Made by a program: the position numbers and the translations under genes
Source: Aquimonas sp002352135
GTDB taxonomy: Bacteria; Pseudomonadota; Gammaproteobacteria; Xanthomonadales; Xanthomonadaceae
DNA length: 64,000 nucleotides
Reading direction: 5' to 3'
NCBI GenBank assembly: GCA_035440755.1
Contig: DAORND010000004.1
Span: 1-64,000, forward strand
The notes under the pieces: model-generated
Told to the model about the DNA's origin: nothing
What the model saw: the letters and a program-made list of their open reading frames with translations, nothing else
Database searches by the model: none
Shown: one piece after another, positions 51,180 through 59,760 of the stretch
Position numbering within the stretch: the stretch's first letter is position 1
Layout of the letters: each line of letters begins with the position of its first letter

Positions 51180-51722
51180 ATGCAGACAGAAGCCCAATAT
51201 CAGGTGCGTCCTTGGCAGGTTTCCGACGCGCCGTCCTTGCTGATGGCAGTGCGCGCGTCGCTGCAGGAGTTGATGCGCTGGATGCCTTGGTGCACTGCGG
51301 ACTACGCGCTGCAGGATGCGTTGGCTTGGATCGATTTCTCACGCACCGCGTGGCGTGAACGCAGCGAGTTCCCGCTTGGCGTCATCGATTGCCAAAGCGG
51401 CCAGGTTGTTGGTGGCACGGGCATCAATCAGATCAACTCGGCGCACCGGATAGGCAACATTGGCTACTGGGTCAGCAGCGTGCATGTGCGCCGAGGCATC
51501 GCCCGCTATGCGGCGCGCGAGGCGGCCAAACTCGGGTTCGACGAACTCGGTCTGCATCGGCTGGAGATCGTGGTGCTGCCGGAAAACACCGCGAGTCAGC
51601 GCGTGGCTGAATCGTTGGGTGCATGGCGCGAGGGCATCGCGCGGCACCGATTGTTCATGCATGGTCGCTCTCACGACGCCATCGTGTACTCGCTGACACC
51701 CGAGGATTTCGAACGAGATTAG
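51180..51722 (+). CDS. GNAT family N-acetyltransferase (RimJ/RimL-like)
   Basis: A 180-residue acetyltransferase. It begins YQVRPWQVSDAPSLLMAVRASLQELMRWMPW, as RimJ/RimL/Acetyltransf_3 proteins do. The acetyl-CoA loop is represented by VRRGIARYAAREAAKLGFDELG (motif A, an RxxGxA variant), and motif B by LHRLEIVVLPENTASQRVAESLG. Such enzymes acetylate N-terminal or side-chain amino groups of ribosomal proteins or small molecules. ATG 51180 is favoured by family alignment and by the -10 element immediately upstream. A decayed copy of its 5' end lies 2.2 kb to the left. Confidence 0.85.
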   Translation: MQTEAQYQVRPWQVSDAPSLLMAVRASLQELMRWMPWCTADYALQDALAWIDFSRTAWRERSEFPLGVIDCQSGQVVGGTGINQINSAHRIGNIGYWVSSVHVRRGIARYAAREAAKLGFDELGLHRLEIVVLPENTASQRVAESLGAWREGIARHRLFMHGRSHDAIVYSLTPEDFERD

Positions 51723-51776
51723 GTTCTGGTGAAGCAAGACACTGCCATCTGCCTTGCGTGGTGGTGTTTGAAGGCC

Positions 51777-52664
51777 TTACAGCCGCGCCGCCGCAAAGGT
51801 ATCGCAGGCACCGACATCGCCCTGCTCGAATCCGAGCCGGAACCAGCGCACGCGCTGCGCTGACGTACCGTGGCTGAAGGCATCGGGCACCACGCGGCCC
51901 TGTGCCTGTTGCTGCAGGCGATCATCGCCGATGGCGCTGGCCGCATTCAGGGCTTCTTCCAGATCACCGGGTTCCAGCATGTCGAGACGCTGGCGTGCCG
52001 AATGCGCCCAGACTCCGGCGTAACAGTCGGCTTGCAGTTCCTGTCGCACCAGCAAGCCGCCATCGCCTTCGACTTTCTGGCCGCGTTGCCGTGCGGCATT
52101 GACCTTGGCCGACACGCCGGTCAGGGTTTGAATGTGATGGCCGATTTCGTGCGCGATCACATAGGCCTGGGCGAAATCGCCTGCCGCGCTGAAGCGTTGC
52201 TCCAGTTCGCGAAAGAACTGCAGATCGAGGTAGACCTGCTTGTCGCCGGGGCAGTAGAACGGCCCAACCGCCGAGCTGGCAAAACCACACGCCGTGGTGA
52301 CGCCGCCTTCAAACACCACCAGCTTGGCCGGCGGATAGCGCTCGCCGCTGGCCGAGAAAATCTGACTCCAGGTGTCTTCGGTGTCGCCGAGAATGGCGCT
52401 GACAAAGTCGATGGTCGGGTCGCTTCGATCCGCAGGTTGGCCGCGCTCGGGCGCGGGCGCGCTGCCGCCGGAAAGGCTGCTGTCGCCCAGCAGGGCGAGC
52501 ATTTCCAGCGGGTTCTTGCCCATCACAAAGCTGAGGATGACGACGATCACAATGCCTGTGAGGCTGAAGCGCATGCCGCCGCCCGGACCGCGTCCACCGC
52601 TGCCACCACCCAGACCACGACGATCCTCCACCTGATCACTGCGACGTGCACGATCCCAACGCAT
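51777..52664 (-). CDS. ypfJ: YpfJ-family neutral zinc metallopeptidase
   Basis: A 295-residue membrane-anchored protein. It starts MRWDRARRSDQVEDRRG and then has a Gly-rich stretch and one membrane helix (about 31-50, typical of YpfJ). The domain contains the zinc site AHEIGHHIQ with the downstream ELQADCYAGVWAH supplying the third ligand, plus FVSAILGDTEDTW and CPGDKQVYLDLQFF, all signatures of PF04228. The physiological substrate is not known. ATG 52664 is the family start. It is divergent from the DEAD-box helicase gene, with 277 bases between. Confidence 0.92.
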   Translation of the reverse strand: MRWDRARRSDQVEDRRGLGGGSGGRGPGGGMRFSLTGIVIVVILSFVMGKNPLEMLALLGDSSLSGGSAPAPERGQPADRSDPTIDFVSAILGDTEDTWSQIFSASGERYPPAKLVVFEGGVTTACGFASSAVGPFYCPGDKQVYLDLQFFRELEQRFSAAGDFAQAYVIAHEIGHHIQTLTGVSAKVNAARQRGQKVEGDGGLLVRQELQADCYAGVWAHSARQRLDMLEPGDLEEALNAASAIGDDRLQQQAQGRVVPDAFSHGTSAQRVRWFRLGFEQGDVGACDTFAAARL

Positions 52665-52781
52665 GAGCGGCTCCTGGCCACGACAACAGCGCACGATGCT
52701 ACCGCAGTCGTCGCCGTGACGAGTCTGAACCGTGCCCCTGGCCGAATGCTCGTGCAACGCACCATCAGTGCTCGGATCGAC

Positions 52782-52787
52782 TAGAAT
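52782..52787 (+). promoter_or_regulatory. Putative -10 of the DEAD-box helicase gene
   Basis: TAGAAT with no clear -35. It would give a leader of about 147 bases before ATG 52942. Long leaders are a known feature of cold-shock helicase genes, but none of their specific motifs was recognised here. Confidence 0.35.
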
Positions 52788-52941
52788 CCGCCACCGTTTC
52801 TTTCTGCACCCTCGGCCACTGGTCGCTTCCTTGCATCGCTCGCCACCACAGAATCCTCGTGCGCTGGTTGGATGCCTTCACTGCGGTGATGTGTGAAGCC
52901 TCGTTCTCCGGCCTTCAGGTGCCTCACTCCCGGAGTACAGC

Positions 52942-54849
52942 ATGTCCAGTGAATCCGCCGCGCCTGCGGCTGACGTTCGTTTTGCCGATCTTTGCCTTTC
53001 CGATCCCGTGATGCAGGCCATTCGCGAGGTGGGTTACGAAACCCCATCGCCGATCCAGGCCGCCACCATTCCGCCCTTGCTGGACGGTCGCGATGTCCTC
53101 GGTCAGGCGCAGACCGGCACCGGCAAGACTGCAGCGTTTGCCTTGCCGATCCTGTCGCAGCTCGATCTCAATCAGAAGTCGCCGCAGACCCTGGTGCTGG
53201 CACCGACTCGCGAATTGGCGATTCAGGTGGCCGAAGCCTTCCAGCGCTATGCCTCGGCGATGCCCGGTTTTCATGTGCTGCCGATCTACGGCGGTCAGAG
53301 CTATCAGCCGCAGTTGGCGGGCTTGAAGCGCGGCGCCCATGTGGTCGTGGGCACGCCCGGTCGCGTGATCGATCACCTTGAGCGGGGCTCGCTGGATCTG
53401 TCGAAGCTGCGCTGGGCGGTGTTGGACGAAGCCGACGAAATGCTGCGCATGGGGTTCATCGACGATGTCGAGAGCATCCTGCAGAAGACCCCCGCCGAGC
53501 GTCAGGTTGCGCTGTTTTCCGCCACCATGCCGCCACGCATCCGCAAGGTCGCGCAGACCCACCTGCGCAATCCGAAAGAAGTCACCATCGCGGCCAAGAC
53601 CACGACCGCCAAGAACATTCGTCAGCGCTATTGGTTTGTCAGCGGCGTCCACAAGCTCGATGCACTGACCCGCATTCTCGAAGCCGAAACCTTTGACGCC
53701 ATGCTGGTGTTTGCGCGCACCAAGCAGGCGACCGAAGAGCTGGCCGAGAAGCTGGCGGCGCGCGGCTTCTCGGTCGCCGCACTGAATGGCGATGTCGCCC
53801 AGAACGTGCGTGAGCGCACCGTTCAGCGCATCAAGGATGGCGATCTCGACATCATCGTCGCCACCGATGTGGCGGCGCGCGGACTGGATGTGGAGCGCAT
53901 CAGTCACGTCCTGAACTACGACATTCCCTACGATACCGAAAGCTACGTGCACCGCATCGGTCGTACCGGTCGTGCCGGGCGCAGTGGCGAGGCGATCCTG
54001 TTTGTGGCGCCGCGCGAGCGCAACATGCTGCGCACCATCGAGCGTGCCACCCGTCAGCCCATCGAGCCGATGGAATTGCCCAGCGTCGAAACCGTCAACG
54101 AGCAGCGCGTCGGCAAGTTCAAGCAGCAGATCATCGCGGCGCTGGCCGACCCGCAACTGGAGCTGTACCGCCAGATCATCGAGCAGATGGAGCGCGAGCA
54201 GAACACACCGGCCATCGAAATCGCCGCCGCGCTGGCGCGTCTGGTGCAAGGCGAGACGCCGTTGTTGTTGCCACCGGATCCGCCCTCGCGCGGCAAGTCC
54301 GAGCGCTTCGACCGTCCGGATCGCCCCGAGCGTGGTGAGCGTCCGCAACGCGGCGAGCGCTTTGAGCGCGCTGATCGCTTCGAGCGCGACAGCAGCGAAC
54401 GTCCGGCCCGCGCCCCGCGCGAATTCGCCGAAGGTGAGCGCGCACCGCGTCGTGCTGCCGCAGGTAGCGAAGCGGGTATGGAAACCTTCCGCGTCGAAGT
54501 CGGCCACGTCCATGGCGCCAAGCCCGGCAATCTGGTTGGAGCGATTGCCAACGAAGCCGGGCTGGAATCGCGCCACATCGGTCGCATCGATATTCGCGGT
54601 GATCACAGCCTGATCGATCTGCCAGTCGGCATGCCGGATGAGCTGATGCAGCACCTCAAGCAAGTCTGGGTGGCTGGACAGCGGCTGAAAATCGCCCGCG
54701 CCAGCGCCGCAGACAAAGCCGCCAGCAGCAATGAACGTCCCGCCCCGCGCTCACGTGCGCCGGGCGGTCGTTTCGAGCGTGGCGACAGCAAGCCCGGTGG
54801 CTTCAAAGGCAAACCTGGCGGCGGCTTCAAAGGTCGTCCGCGCGGCTGA
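52942..54849 (+). CDS. deaD: DEAD-box ATP-dependent RNA helicase (DeaD/CsdA type)
   Basis: A 635-residue helicase with every core motif: Q motif TPSPIQ (about 35-40), AQTGTGKTA, PTREL, TPGR, DEAD, SAT, the C-terminal ATDVAARGLD and HRIGRTGR. After the core comes a linker rich in Arg, Glu and Asp with repeated ERFERADRFERD-type units. An RNA-binding DbpA-like domain follows (METFRVEVGHVHGAKPGNLVGAIANEAG, about 512-585), then a Gly/Arg/Lys-rich tail. This layout is that of DeaD/CsdA, which unwinds RNA in ribosome assembly and in the cold. GGAG lies 8 bases upstream of the ATG and a stem-loop terminator follows. Confidence 0.94.
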   Translation: MSSESAAPAADVRFADLCLSDPVMQAIREVGYETPSPIQAATIPPLLDGRDVLGQAQTGTGKTAAFALPILSQLDLNQKSPQTLVLAPTRELAIQVAEAFQRYASAMPGFHVLPIYGGQSYQPQLAGLKRGAHVVVGTPGRVIDHLERGSLDLSKLRWAVLDEADEMLRMGFIDDVESILQKTPAERQVALFSATMPPRIRKVAQTHLRNPKEVTIAAKTTTAKNIRQRYWFVSGVHKLDALTRILEAETFDAMLVFARTKQATEELAEKLAARGFSVAALNGDVAQNVRERTVQRIKDGDLDIIVATDVAARGLDVERISHVLNYDIPYDTESYVHRIGRTGRAGRSGEAILFVAPRERNMLRTIERATRQPIEPMELPSVETVNEQRVGKFKQQIIAALADPQLELYRQIIEQMEREQNTPAIEIAAALARLVQGETPLLLPPDPPSRGKSERFDRPDRPERGERPQRGERFERADRFERDSSERPARAPREFAEGERAPRRAAAGSEAGMETFRVEVGHVHGAKPGNLVGAIANEAGLESRHIGRIDIRGDHSLIDLPVGMPDELMQHLKQVWVAGQRLKIARASAADKAASSNERPAPRSRAPGGRFERGDSKPGGFKGKPGGGFKGRPRG

Positions 54850-54910
54850 GGGCGACAAGCCGCCATCGAGTTGATCTGAAAGAGCCCAGTTCTCTTTCGT
54901 CATCGCGTGT

Positions 54911-54936
54911 CGAGGACGGCTGATTGGCCGTCCTCG
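54911..54936 (+). terminator. Terminator stem after the DEAD-box gene
   Basis: CGAGGACGGC (54911-54920) pairs perfectly with GCCGTCCTCG (54927-54936) around TGATTG. A stable 10-bp stem 62 bases after the stop; the following CTGTGTAT is only weakly T-rich. Confidence 0.65.
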
Positions 54937-55058
54937 CTGTGTATCCACAACGCCAAATACACGCATCACAGCGCTCCTCTCTGCAACAAGGGTCACGATC
55001 CCTTGCGGGAATCCTGAGCTTTTCACGCAAACAAGCCCCGCGCACATCGAGTGAGAGC

Positions 55059-55085
55059 TTGGCGAAAACGCATCGTCGCTAAACT
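55059..55085 (+). promoter_or_regulatory. dinB promoter, leaderless arrangement
   Basis: TTGGCG (55059-55064), a 15-base spacer and TAAACT (55080-55085), then six bases to ATG 55092. Transcription would begin at about the start codon. There is no Shine-Dalgarno sequence and no LexA-type palindrome was recognised. Confidence 0.4.
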
Positions 55086-55091
55086 GATGGC

Positions 55092-56153
55092 ATGCGCAAA
55101 ATCGTTCACATCGACATGGATGCCTTCTACGCCTCGGTCGAGCAGCGCGATGATCCGAGCTTGCGCGGCCGGCCCGTGGTGGTGGCCTGGCGTGGCGCGC
55201 GGTCGGTGGTGTGTGCGGCGAGTTATGAGGCGCGACGCTTCGGCATTCGTTCCGCCATGCCTGCCATCCGTGCCGAGCGCCTGTGTCCGCAGGCGGTGTT
55301 TGTTCCGCCTGATTTCAGTCGCTACAAGGCGGTATCGAAGCAGGTGCGGGCGATCTTTCAGCGCCATACCGACCTGATCGAACCGCTGTCGCTGGATGAA
55401 GCCTACCTGGACGTCAGCGAGAACCGGCAGAACTTGCCCAGTGCGACCGCCGTGGCGCAAGCCATCCGCAGCGAGATTCGCGACGAAACCGGACTCACTG
55501 CCAGCGCCGGAGTCGCCGAAAACAAATTCCTCGCCAAGATCGCCAGCGACTGGCGCAAGCCCGACGGCCTGTTCGTGATCCGGCCCGAGCAAGCCATGGA
55601 TTTCCTCACCCCATTACCCGTAGGGCGCCTGCCTGGCGTCGGCAAGGTGATGGAGAGCAAGCTCGACGCTCTGGGCATCCAGACTGTGGGTGAACTGCGA
55701 GCGATGCCTCTGGAAGCCCTCGATGCGCGCTTCGGTCGCTGGGGCCGTCGCCTGCATGAACTGTCGATGGGCGTCGACCTGCATCCGGTGGAAGTCGAGC
55801 GCCCCAGCTTGCAGATTTCCGCCGAAGACACCTTCGCCACGGATCTGAGTCTGGAACAGGTTGGAATGGAGCTTGCGCCACTGGCCGAGCGCATCTGGCT
55901 CAGCGCCCAGCGCAGCGGACGGCTGGGGCGCGGCGTGGTGCTCAAACTCAAGACCACGGATTTTCGCGTTCTCACCCGCAGCCAAACCCTCGACAGCCCA
56001 CCCGCCAGCGCCGCTGAAGTATTGGCGATCGCCTGGGCCTTGCGTCAACGCGTCCAGTTGCCCGCCGATACGCGCTATCGACTCGCGGGTGTTGGCCTGA
56101 TCCACCTCGTCGAAGCCAGCAGTGCCGCGCAGCAGGCATCGCTGTTTGCGTGA
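55092..56153 (+). CDS. dinB: DNA polymerase IV (Y family)
   Basis: A 353-residue translesion polymerase of normal length. The catalytic carboxylates are in HIDMDAFYASVEQ (residues 6-18) and SLDEAYLDVSEN (about 102-113). YEARRFGIRSAMP and GVAENKFLAKIASDWRKPDG are family signatures. The helix-hairpin-helix region reads LPGVGKVMESKLDALGI. The C-terminus ends QQASLFA, a sliding-clamp-binding motif of the QxxLF type. It copies past damaged bases with low fidelity. It stands alone, downstream of the helicase terminator. Confidence 0.95.
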   Translation: MRKIVHIDMDAFYASVEQRDDPSLRGRPVVVAWRGARSVVCAASYEARRFGIRSAMPAIRAERLCPQAVFVPPDFSRYKAVSKQVRAIFQRHTDLIEPLSLDEAYLDVSENRQNLPSATAVAQAIRSEIRDETGLTASAGVAENKFLAKIASDWRKPDGLFVIRPEQAMDFLTPLPVGRLPGVGKVMESKLDALGIQTVGELRAMPLEALDARFGRWGRRLHELSMGVDLHPVEVERPSLQISAEDTFATDLSLEQVGMELAPLAERIWLSAQRSGRLGRGVVLKLKTTDFRVLTRSQTLDSPPASAAEVLAIAWALRQRVQLPADTRYRLAGVGLIHLVEASSAAQQASLFA

Positions 56154-56190
56154 GAAATGGGCGGCTTGCCGCGATGACAGCTCGGTGTCC

Positions 56191-56658
56191 TCAACGACAA
56201 CCGACGGCCGCTGGAGTCAGTAGCCAGCAATCCTCACCCTTGCCGCCGGGCGGGCAGTACCAGTAGTTCGAGCGCGCGGTGATGTTGCGCATTGCGCCGT
56301 CGTGCGCTGTGTAGATCACCGTGCCTGCCACGCAGCGATAGCCTTCGGGAAGTGCTCGCCGTACTGCCGCAGAAACGCTATGAGCTGCAGCGGATCGCGT
56401 GCTTCGGATTCGCGCACTGCCTTGTCCTTGATCGCCTCCCGGCGCAAGGTCAGGCTTCAGCATCGCCTCCGTCTCTCGACCGAGTTCCTCCAGCTCCAGT
56501 CGCAGCAGATACAACTCGATGGAGCGCCAAGCCAACAACGCCATCAACACGCCGCCCGCGATCTTCACAATCAGCCATCGCTCATTGACGACAAGAGTCC
56601 GCGCCACGGCTTTGCTGGCTTGTCGTGCAGCGCCGGGGCGATGAATTTCCCACGACAT
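56191..56658 (-). CDS. Small membrane protein with an internal out-of-frame segment
   Basis: The open frame encodes 155 residues. It starts with a short N-terminus and one membrane helix (about 30-50, LIVKIAGGVLMALLAWRSIELYLL), and has a C-terminal part GYRCVAGTVIYTAHDGAMRNITARS with three cysteines. Odd: between about 56460 and 56345 this frame has unusual codons (many A- or T-ending). The +1 frame there reads like protein with GC-rich third positions (REAIKDKAVRESEA, DPLQLIAFLRQYGEHFP) and then rejoins at the EGYRC region. Two compensating indels, natural or artefactual, would explain it. Function unknown; the true product is probably HFP-EGYRC continuous. Confidence 0.55.
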   Translation of the reverse strand: MSWEIHRPGAARQASKAVARTLVVNERWLIVKIAGGVLMALLAWRSIELYLLRLELEELGRETEAMLKPDLAPGGDQGQGSARIRSTRSAAAHSVSAAVRRALPEGYRCVAGTVIYTAHDGAMRNITARSNYWYCPPGGKGEDCWLLTPAAVGCR

Positions 56659-56791
56659 TCAGCGTTCCTCTGTGGTCGCAAATGAAGGCGATGTTACCTG
56701 CAGTGGGTCGCAGGTAGCGCATTGCGTCGTCGCGCACGCGCCGCGCAGATGCAGGCAGACCGCGCAAACGATGGCGGTTGAACGCCACACG

Positions 56792-57160
56792 CTATATCAC
56801 TTGCCCAATGCGGATGAGTGACCCGTCTTCATCGACGATAGCGAACTCGCGCAGACCCCACGGCTTGTTCTCCAGCGTCGTGATGCGTGGGATGCCCGCG
56901 TTGGGCAAGTTGACAGTGGAAAATTGCGCGTACAGCGCATCGACATCGCCTACCCGGAAGTAGCAGCCGAAGGACGACTCCCGTGGTAACAAGCCAGGAT
57001 GCAGGAAGAAATGCACCTCCAGCGATCCACGACGGCCAATCGCGTAGTCCTGGTGTGGTGAAACGACCTCCACGTCAAACCCAAGCGCCGTATAGAAACG
57101 GATCGTCCGCACCATGGATCGGGAGGGAAGCTGCGGGATGGCGATGTCAGCGATGGGCAT
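56792..57160 (-). CDS. VOC family protein (glyoxalase/bleomycin-resistance fold)
   Basis: A 122-residue single-module VOC protein. IPQLPSRSMVRTIRFYTALGFDVEV opens the fold, LEVHFFLHPGLLPRESSFGCYFRVGDVDALYAQF is the middle, and LREFAIVDEDGSLIRIGQ is the end with the usual Glu. The layout, including the paired beta-alpha-beta-beta-beta modules, is that of bleomycin-binding resistance proteins, which sequester the drug without catalysis. The substrate is not determinable. ATG 57160 is the family start. It lies 138 bases downstream of the cupin gene on the same strand. Confidence 0.8.
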   Translation of the reverse strand: MPIADIAIPQLPSRSMVRTIRFYTALGFDVEVVSPHQDYAIGRRGSLEVHFFLHPGLLPRESSFGCYFRVGDVDALYAQFSTVNLPNAGIPRITTLENKPWGLREFAIVDEDGSLIRIGQVI

Positions 57161-57298
57161 GTGGATTCCGTGGTGAAACGTGCGCGACGAAGGCGGCCAC
57201 GCGGTCTTGAGTAAGCGCTGCGTCCGGCAGCAAAACGCTACACAAGGGAAAACTCTGACGATGGATTGCGATCCGGTGGTGCCGGTGCATTCTTCGGG

Positions 57299-57721
57299 TC
57301 ATCCGGCCGCGGAAGGCCGATGCTCAGTACCTGCGCCGCGGGTGACGAACAGCATGCGGCTTGTGGCGAAGACGCGGGCGGTATGCCAGACGCCGCGCGG
57401 CACAACCACCGCGCCACGGTCCGACAATCGAATCGTCGCGGTGCCTGTTGGCAGTTCCAGGACTAGCGCCACATCGCCACTGAGCAGGTAGACGAACTCG
57501 TCCGCCTCGGGGTGCATTTCCCAGTTGGCCCAATCGTCTTCACAGACAAACTCAGTGATCAACCAGCCGGCATCGAACCGGCGCATCTCTTCGGCAGGCA
57601 GTGACCAGAACGCAGCGCCGCCGAGTAGGTCTTGAATTGCGCCATCGTTCGAGAGATGCACGTAGCGGGTTTCGGGATTCAGAGGCATGTCGGCTGGCTC
57701 GGTTTCGGGCGGTGGCAACAT
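57299..57721 (-). CDS. Cupin domain protein
   Basis: A 140-residue single cupin. Motif 1 is ANWEMHPEADEFVYLLSGDVALVLE (His, Glu) and motif 2 is VVVPRGVWHTARV (His), enough for one metal site. Function unknown; such small cupins range from isomerases to storage-like proteins. ATG 57721 has GAGG about 8 bases upstream; an internal ATG at 57688 would start at PLNPETRY. It may be co-transcribed with the VOC gene. Confidence 0.8.
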   Translation of the reverse strand: MLPPPETEPADMPLNPETRYVHLSNDGAIQDLLGGAAFWSLPAEEMRRFDAGWLITEFVCEDDWANWEMHPEADEFVYLLSGDVALVLELPTGTATIRLSDRGAVVVPRGVWHTARVFATSRMLFVTRGAGTEHRPSAAG

Positions 57722-57761
57722 TGGTGATCCTCACTGCGCTGGAAAAGTGCGCGTCAGGCGT

Positions 57762-57983
57762 TCAGTGCGAACACCATCCCACCATTGTGTCGTTGGGCGT
57801 TGCGTGCACGAGTGAAAAGCAGGTCATTGGCTCCTGCGCCATCTCATACGCGAGGTAAAGATAAGTACCCCGATAGTGGCACGTCAGCCACACCGCCTCC
57901 TGCCCGCCAAACGTCCAACGATTCGGATCGCCTCCAGCAGGATGACTTCCAGCACTGTTTGGTGTTGTAGGCAACCAGCACAC
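57762..57983 (-). pseudogene. Short ORF resembling the end of an STY0301-type secreted protein
   Basis: A 73-codon frame from GTG 57983. Its middle, AVWLTCHYRGTYLYLAYEM then MTCFSLVH, has the W-x-C-x-Y-x-x-T and later Cys spacing seen at the C-terminus of STY0301-like small secreted proteins. No signal peptide or N-terminal half is present, so it is probably a gene fragment. It occupies most of the roughly 300 bases between the cupin gene and the secreted-protein gene at 58022; nothing else was seen there. Confidence 0.3.
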
Positions 57984-58021
57984 TATATCTGCAGCGATTG
58001 CGCTGCTTCCCGGAGCTGCCC

Positions 58022-58933
58022 ATGAAACGCCTTGCTTTGAGTATTGCCCTCGCGTCGTCGAGTGTCCTGATGTTGCCTTCCACCTCGCAGGCGATGGTCG
58101 CTGCGGTGGCGGCGCAGGCGGCGACGGACCCGGCTGTGCAGGTTCTGCAGATGGCCGAGTATTTCCGTCGCAACGACGTACAAGCCTTGGTGAGTGCCGG
58201 TTTGCCGCCGGACAAGTATCAGTTGTTGCTGAGTGAGTACGAAGAGCAACGCCAGCGCCCGATTTCCGAGGCCGAGCGCGCCGAGTTCCAGGAAGGCATG
58301 GATCGGCTGACCGCGGATGGGGCGGTGGATCGCTTGATGGAGGAAATCACGCCCAAGCTGGAGGAAGGTTCGGCGCAGGCGGCGGGGATGACCTTGATGG
58401 CGATCGGTGCGTTGAACATGGCCGTGACGTCGCCGGAATCCGATCTCACCGATGCGCAGCGCGAGTCGTTGCGCATGGCCTTGCCCGCGATTGAGCATTG
58501 GTTGAGCGTGACCGACTTCTTCAGTGCGGATCTGGCGCGCTCGGCGCTCACGGCATTGGCCGACGGAGTAAGGGCGACGCGGATCGACAGTCTGGACGCC
58601 TTGCGCGGCCTGCCGCTGGATCAGTTGCTGCAGCGTGCCGGCGGGGTGCTGGCGGCGGCGAAGGAAGCGGCTGTGGTGTATGGCATCGATCTGGACGCGA
58701 TTGCCTCGAGTCTGCAGGTGGAAGTGCTGGAGATTGACGGCGACCGCGCGCGGGTGCGAACCACCATCGAAGTGTTCGACGCGCCGATTGCCGCCGAACA
58801 CGAACTGGTGCGCATCGACGGTCGCTGGTACGGCGAGCAGGCCAAGGCGACATGGGAATTCGGCGACGATGAAGCTGATGCAGACGCCAATCTCGACGTG
58901 GAGGTGGACGTCGAAGTGGAAGTGAAAGGTTGA
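58022..58933 (+). CDS. Secreted acidic protein of unknown function
   Basis: A 303-residue protein. A signal peptide (LALSIALASSSVLMLPSTSQA, cleaved near 24) is followed by a mostly helical region (about 25-205) and a beta-rich segment (LQVEVLEIDGDRARVRTTIEVFDAPIAAEHELVRIDGRWYGEQ). That segment resembles the strand pattern of small SnoaL/NTF2- or lipoprotein-like domains. The last 25 residues are strongly acidic (DDEADADANLDVEVDVEVEV). No family is recognised with confidence. The only start before the signal peptide is ATG 58022. A long stem-loop shared with convergent maiA follows. Confidence 0.6.
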   Translation: MKRLALSIALASSSVLMLPSTSQAMVAAVAAQAATDPAVQVLQMAEYFRRNDVQALVSAGLPPDKYQLLLSEYEEQRQRPISEAERAEFQEGMDRLTADGAVDRLMEEITPKLEEGSAQAAGMTLMAIGALNMAVTSPESDLTDAQRESLRMALPAIEHWLSVTDFFSADLARSALTALADGVRATRIDSLDALRGLPLDQLLQRAGGVLAAAKEAAVVYGIDLDAIASSLQVEVLEIDGDRARVRTTIEVFDAPIAAEHELVRIDGRWYGEQAKATWEFGDDEADADANLDVEVDVEVEVKG

Positions 58934-58940
58934 GTACGGT

Positions 58941-58969
58941 GACGCGTCGCGCCTTCAGCGCGGCGCGTC
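58941..58969. terminator. Bidirectional terminator stem between the secreted-protein gene and maiA
   Basis: GACGCGTCGCGC (58941-58952) pairs with GCGCGGCGCGTC (58958-58969), one G-T wobble in 12 pairs, with a 5-base loop. It overlaps the last five codons of maiA. Confidence 0.6.
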
Positions 58970-59614
58970 TTCCTGGTGTTCCGGGGCAGCCTGCTGAAAT
59001 TCGGGCAGCGCCAGGCAGGCCGCTTCGATGCGTTGCAGGGTTGGATACTGCGCGATGTCCATGTGGAATCGCCGCGCGTTGTACATCTGCGGAATCAGAC
59101 AACAGTCCGCCATGCCGGGCACTTCGCCTTCGCAGTAGGTACTGGTGGAAGGGTGGTCGGCGACCATCTGCTCGAAGGCGTGCAGACCCTCGTGGATCCA
59201 GTGCCGCACCCAGGCCTCGCGTCGCGCAGAGTCGATCTGCAGCTCGTTCTCCAGGTACTGCAAGACGCGCAGATTGTTGAGCGGATGGACATCGCAGGCG
59301 ATCAGCAAGGACAGTGAGCGCACGCGGGCACGATCACGCGCTGCGGTGGGCAGCAGGGGACGCTCGGGAATCGTGTCATCCAGGTATTCCATGATCGCCA
59401 GCGATTGGCGGATGACCCGTTCGCCATCGACGAGTACGGGAATCAGTCCCTGCGGATTGACCGCGCGAAATTCGGGCAGGCGTTGCTCGCCGCCCTGGTT
59501 GAGCAGGTGTACCGGATTCAGTGCGTACCTGACCTGCTTCAGATTGAGCGCGATGCGCACCCGGTAGGCGGCACTGGAGCGCCAGTAGCTGTAAAGCGTC
59601 AGCAACTCGGACAT
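58955..59614 (-). CDS. maiA: Maleylacetoacetate isomerase (zeta-class GST)
   Basis: A 219-residue glutathione S-transferase-fold enzyme. The zeta-class signature is YSYWRSSAAYRVRIALNLK (residues 7-25), with NPQGLIPVL and QSLAIMEYLDD for glutathione binding, and LNNLRVLQYL plus MADCCLIPQMYNARRF in the C-terminal domain. It isomerises maleylacetoacetate to fumarylacetoacetate, the step between HmgA and FAH in tyrosine breakdown. ATG 59614 has a strong GGAGGG 8 bases upstream. It is last in the operon, separated from fah by 206 bases that contain a palindrome. Confidence 0.93.
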   Translation of the reverse strand: MSELLTLYSYWRSSAAYRVRIALNLKQVRYALNPVHLLNQGGEQRLPEFRAVNPQGLIPVLVDGERVIRQSLAIMEYLDDTIPERPLLPTAARDRARVRSLSLLIACDVHPLNNLRVLQYLENELQIDSARREAWVRHWIHEGLHAFEQMVADHPSTSTYCEGEVPGMADCCLIPQMYNARRFHMDIAQYPTLQRIEAACLALPEFQQAAPEHQEDAPR

Positions 59615-59760
59615 GGTCGAACCCTCCTTCGACAACGTGCGGACAGCGTACTCGTAGCTTGCAGGAAAACGCGAGACTCTGGGGCAAATCACCGCATGCC
59701 GATGCAAGAGCGGGCGACGCGCTTGGGGCCATCATGAAGGTCGACGCGGAGTTCGTCGCC

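Noticed and set aside
54850..55091. LexA (SOS) box upstream of dinB
   Set aside because: No palindrome resembling the xanthomonad or enterobacterial SOS box was seen; only a -10-like element close to the start codon.
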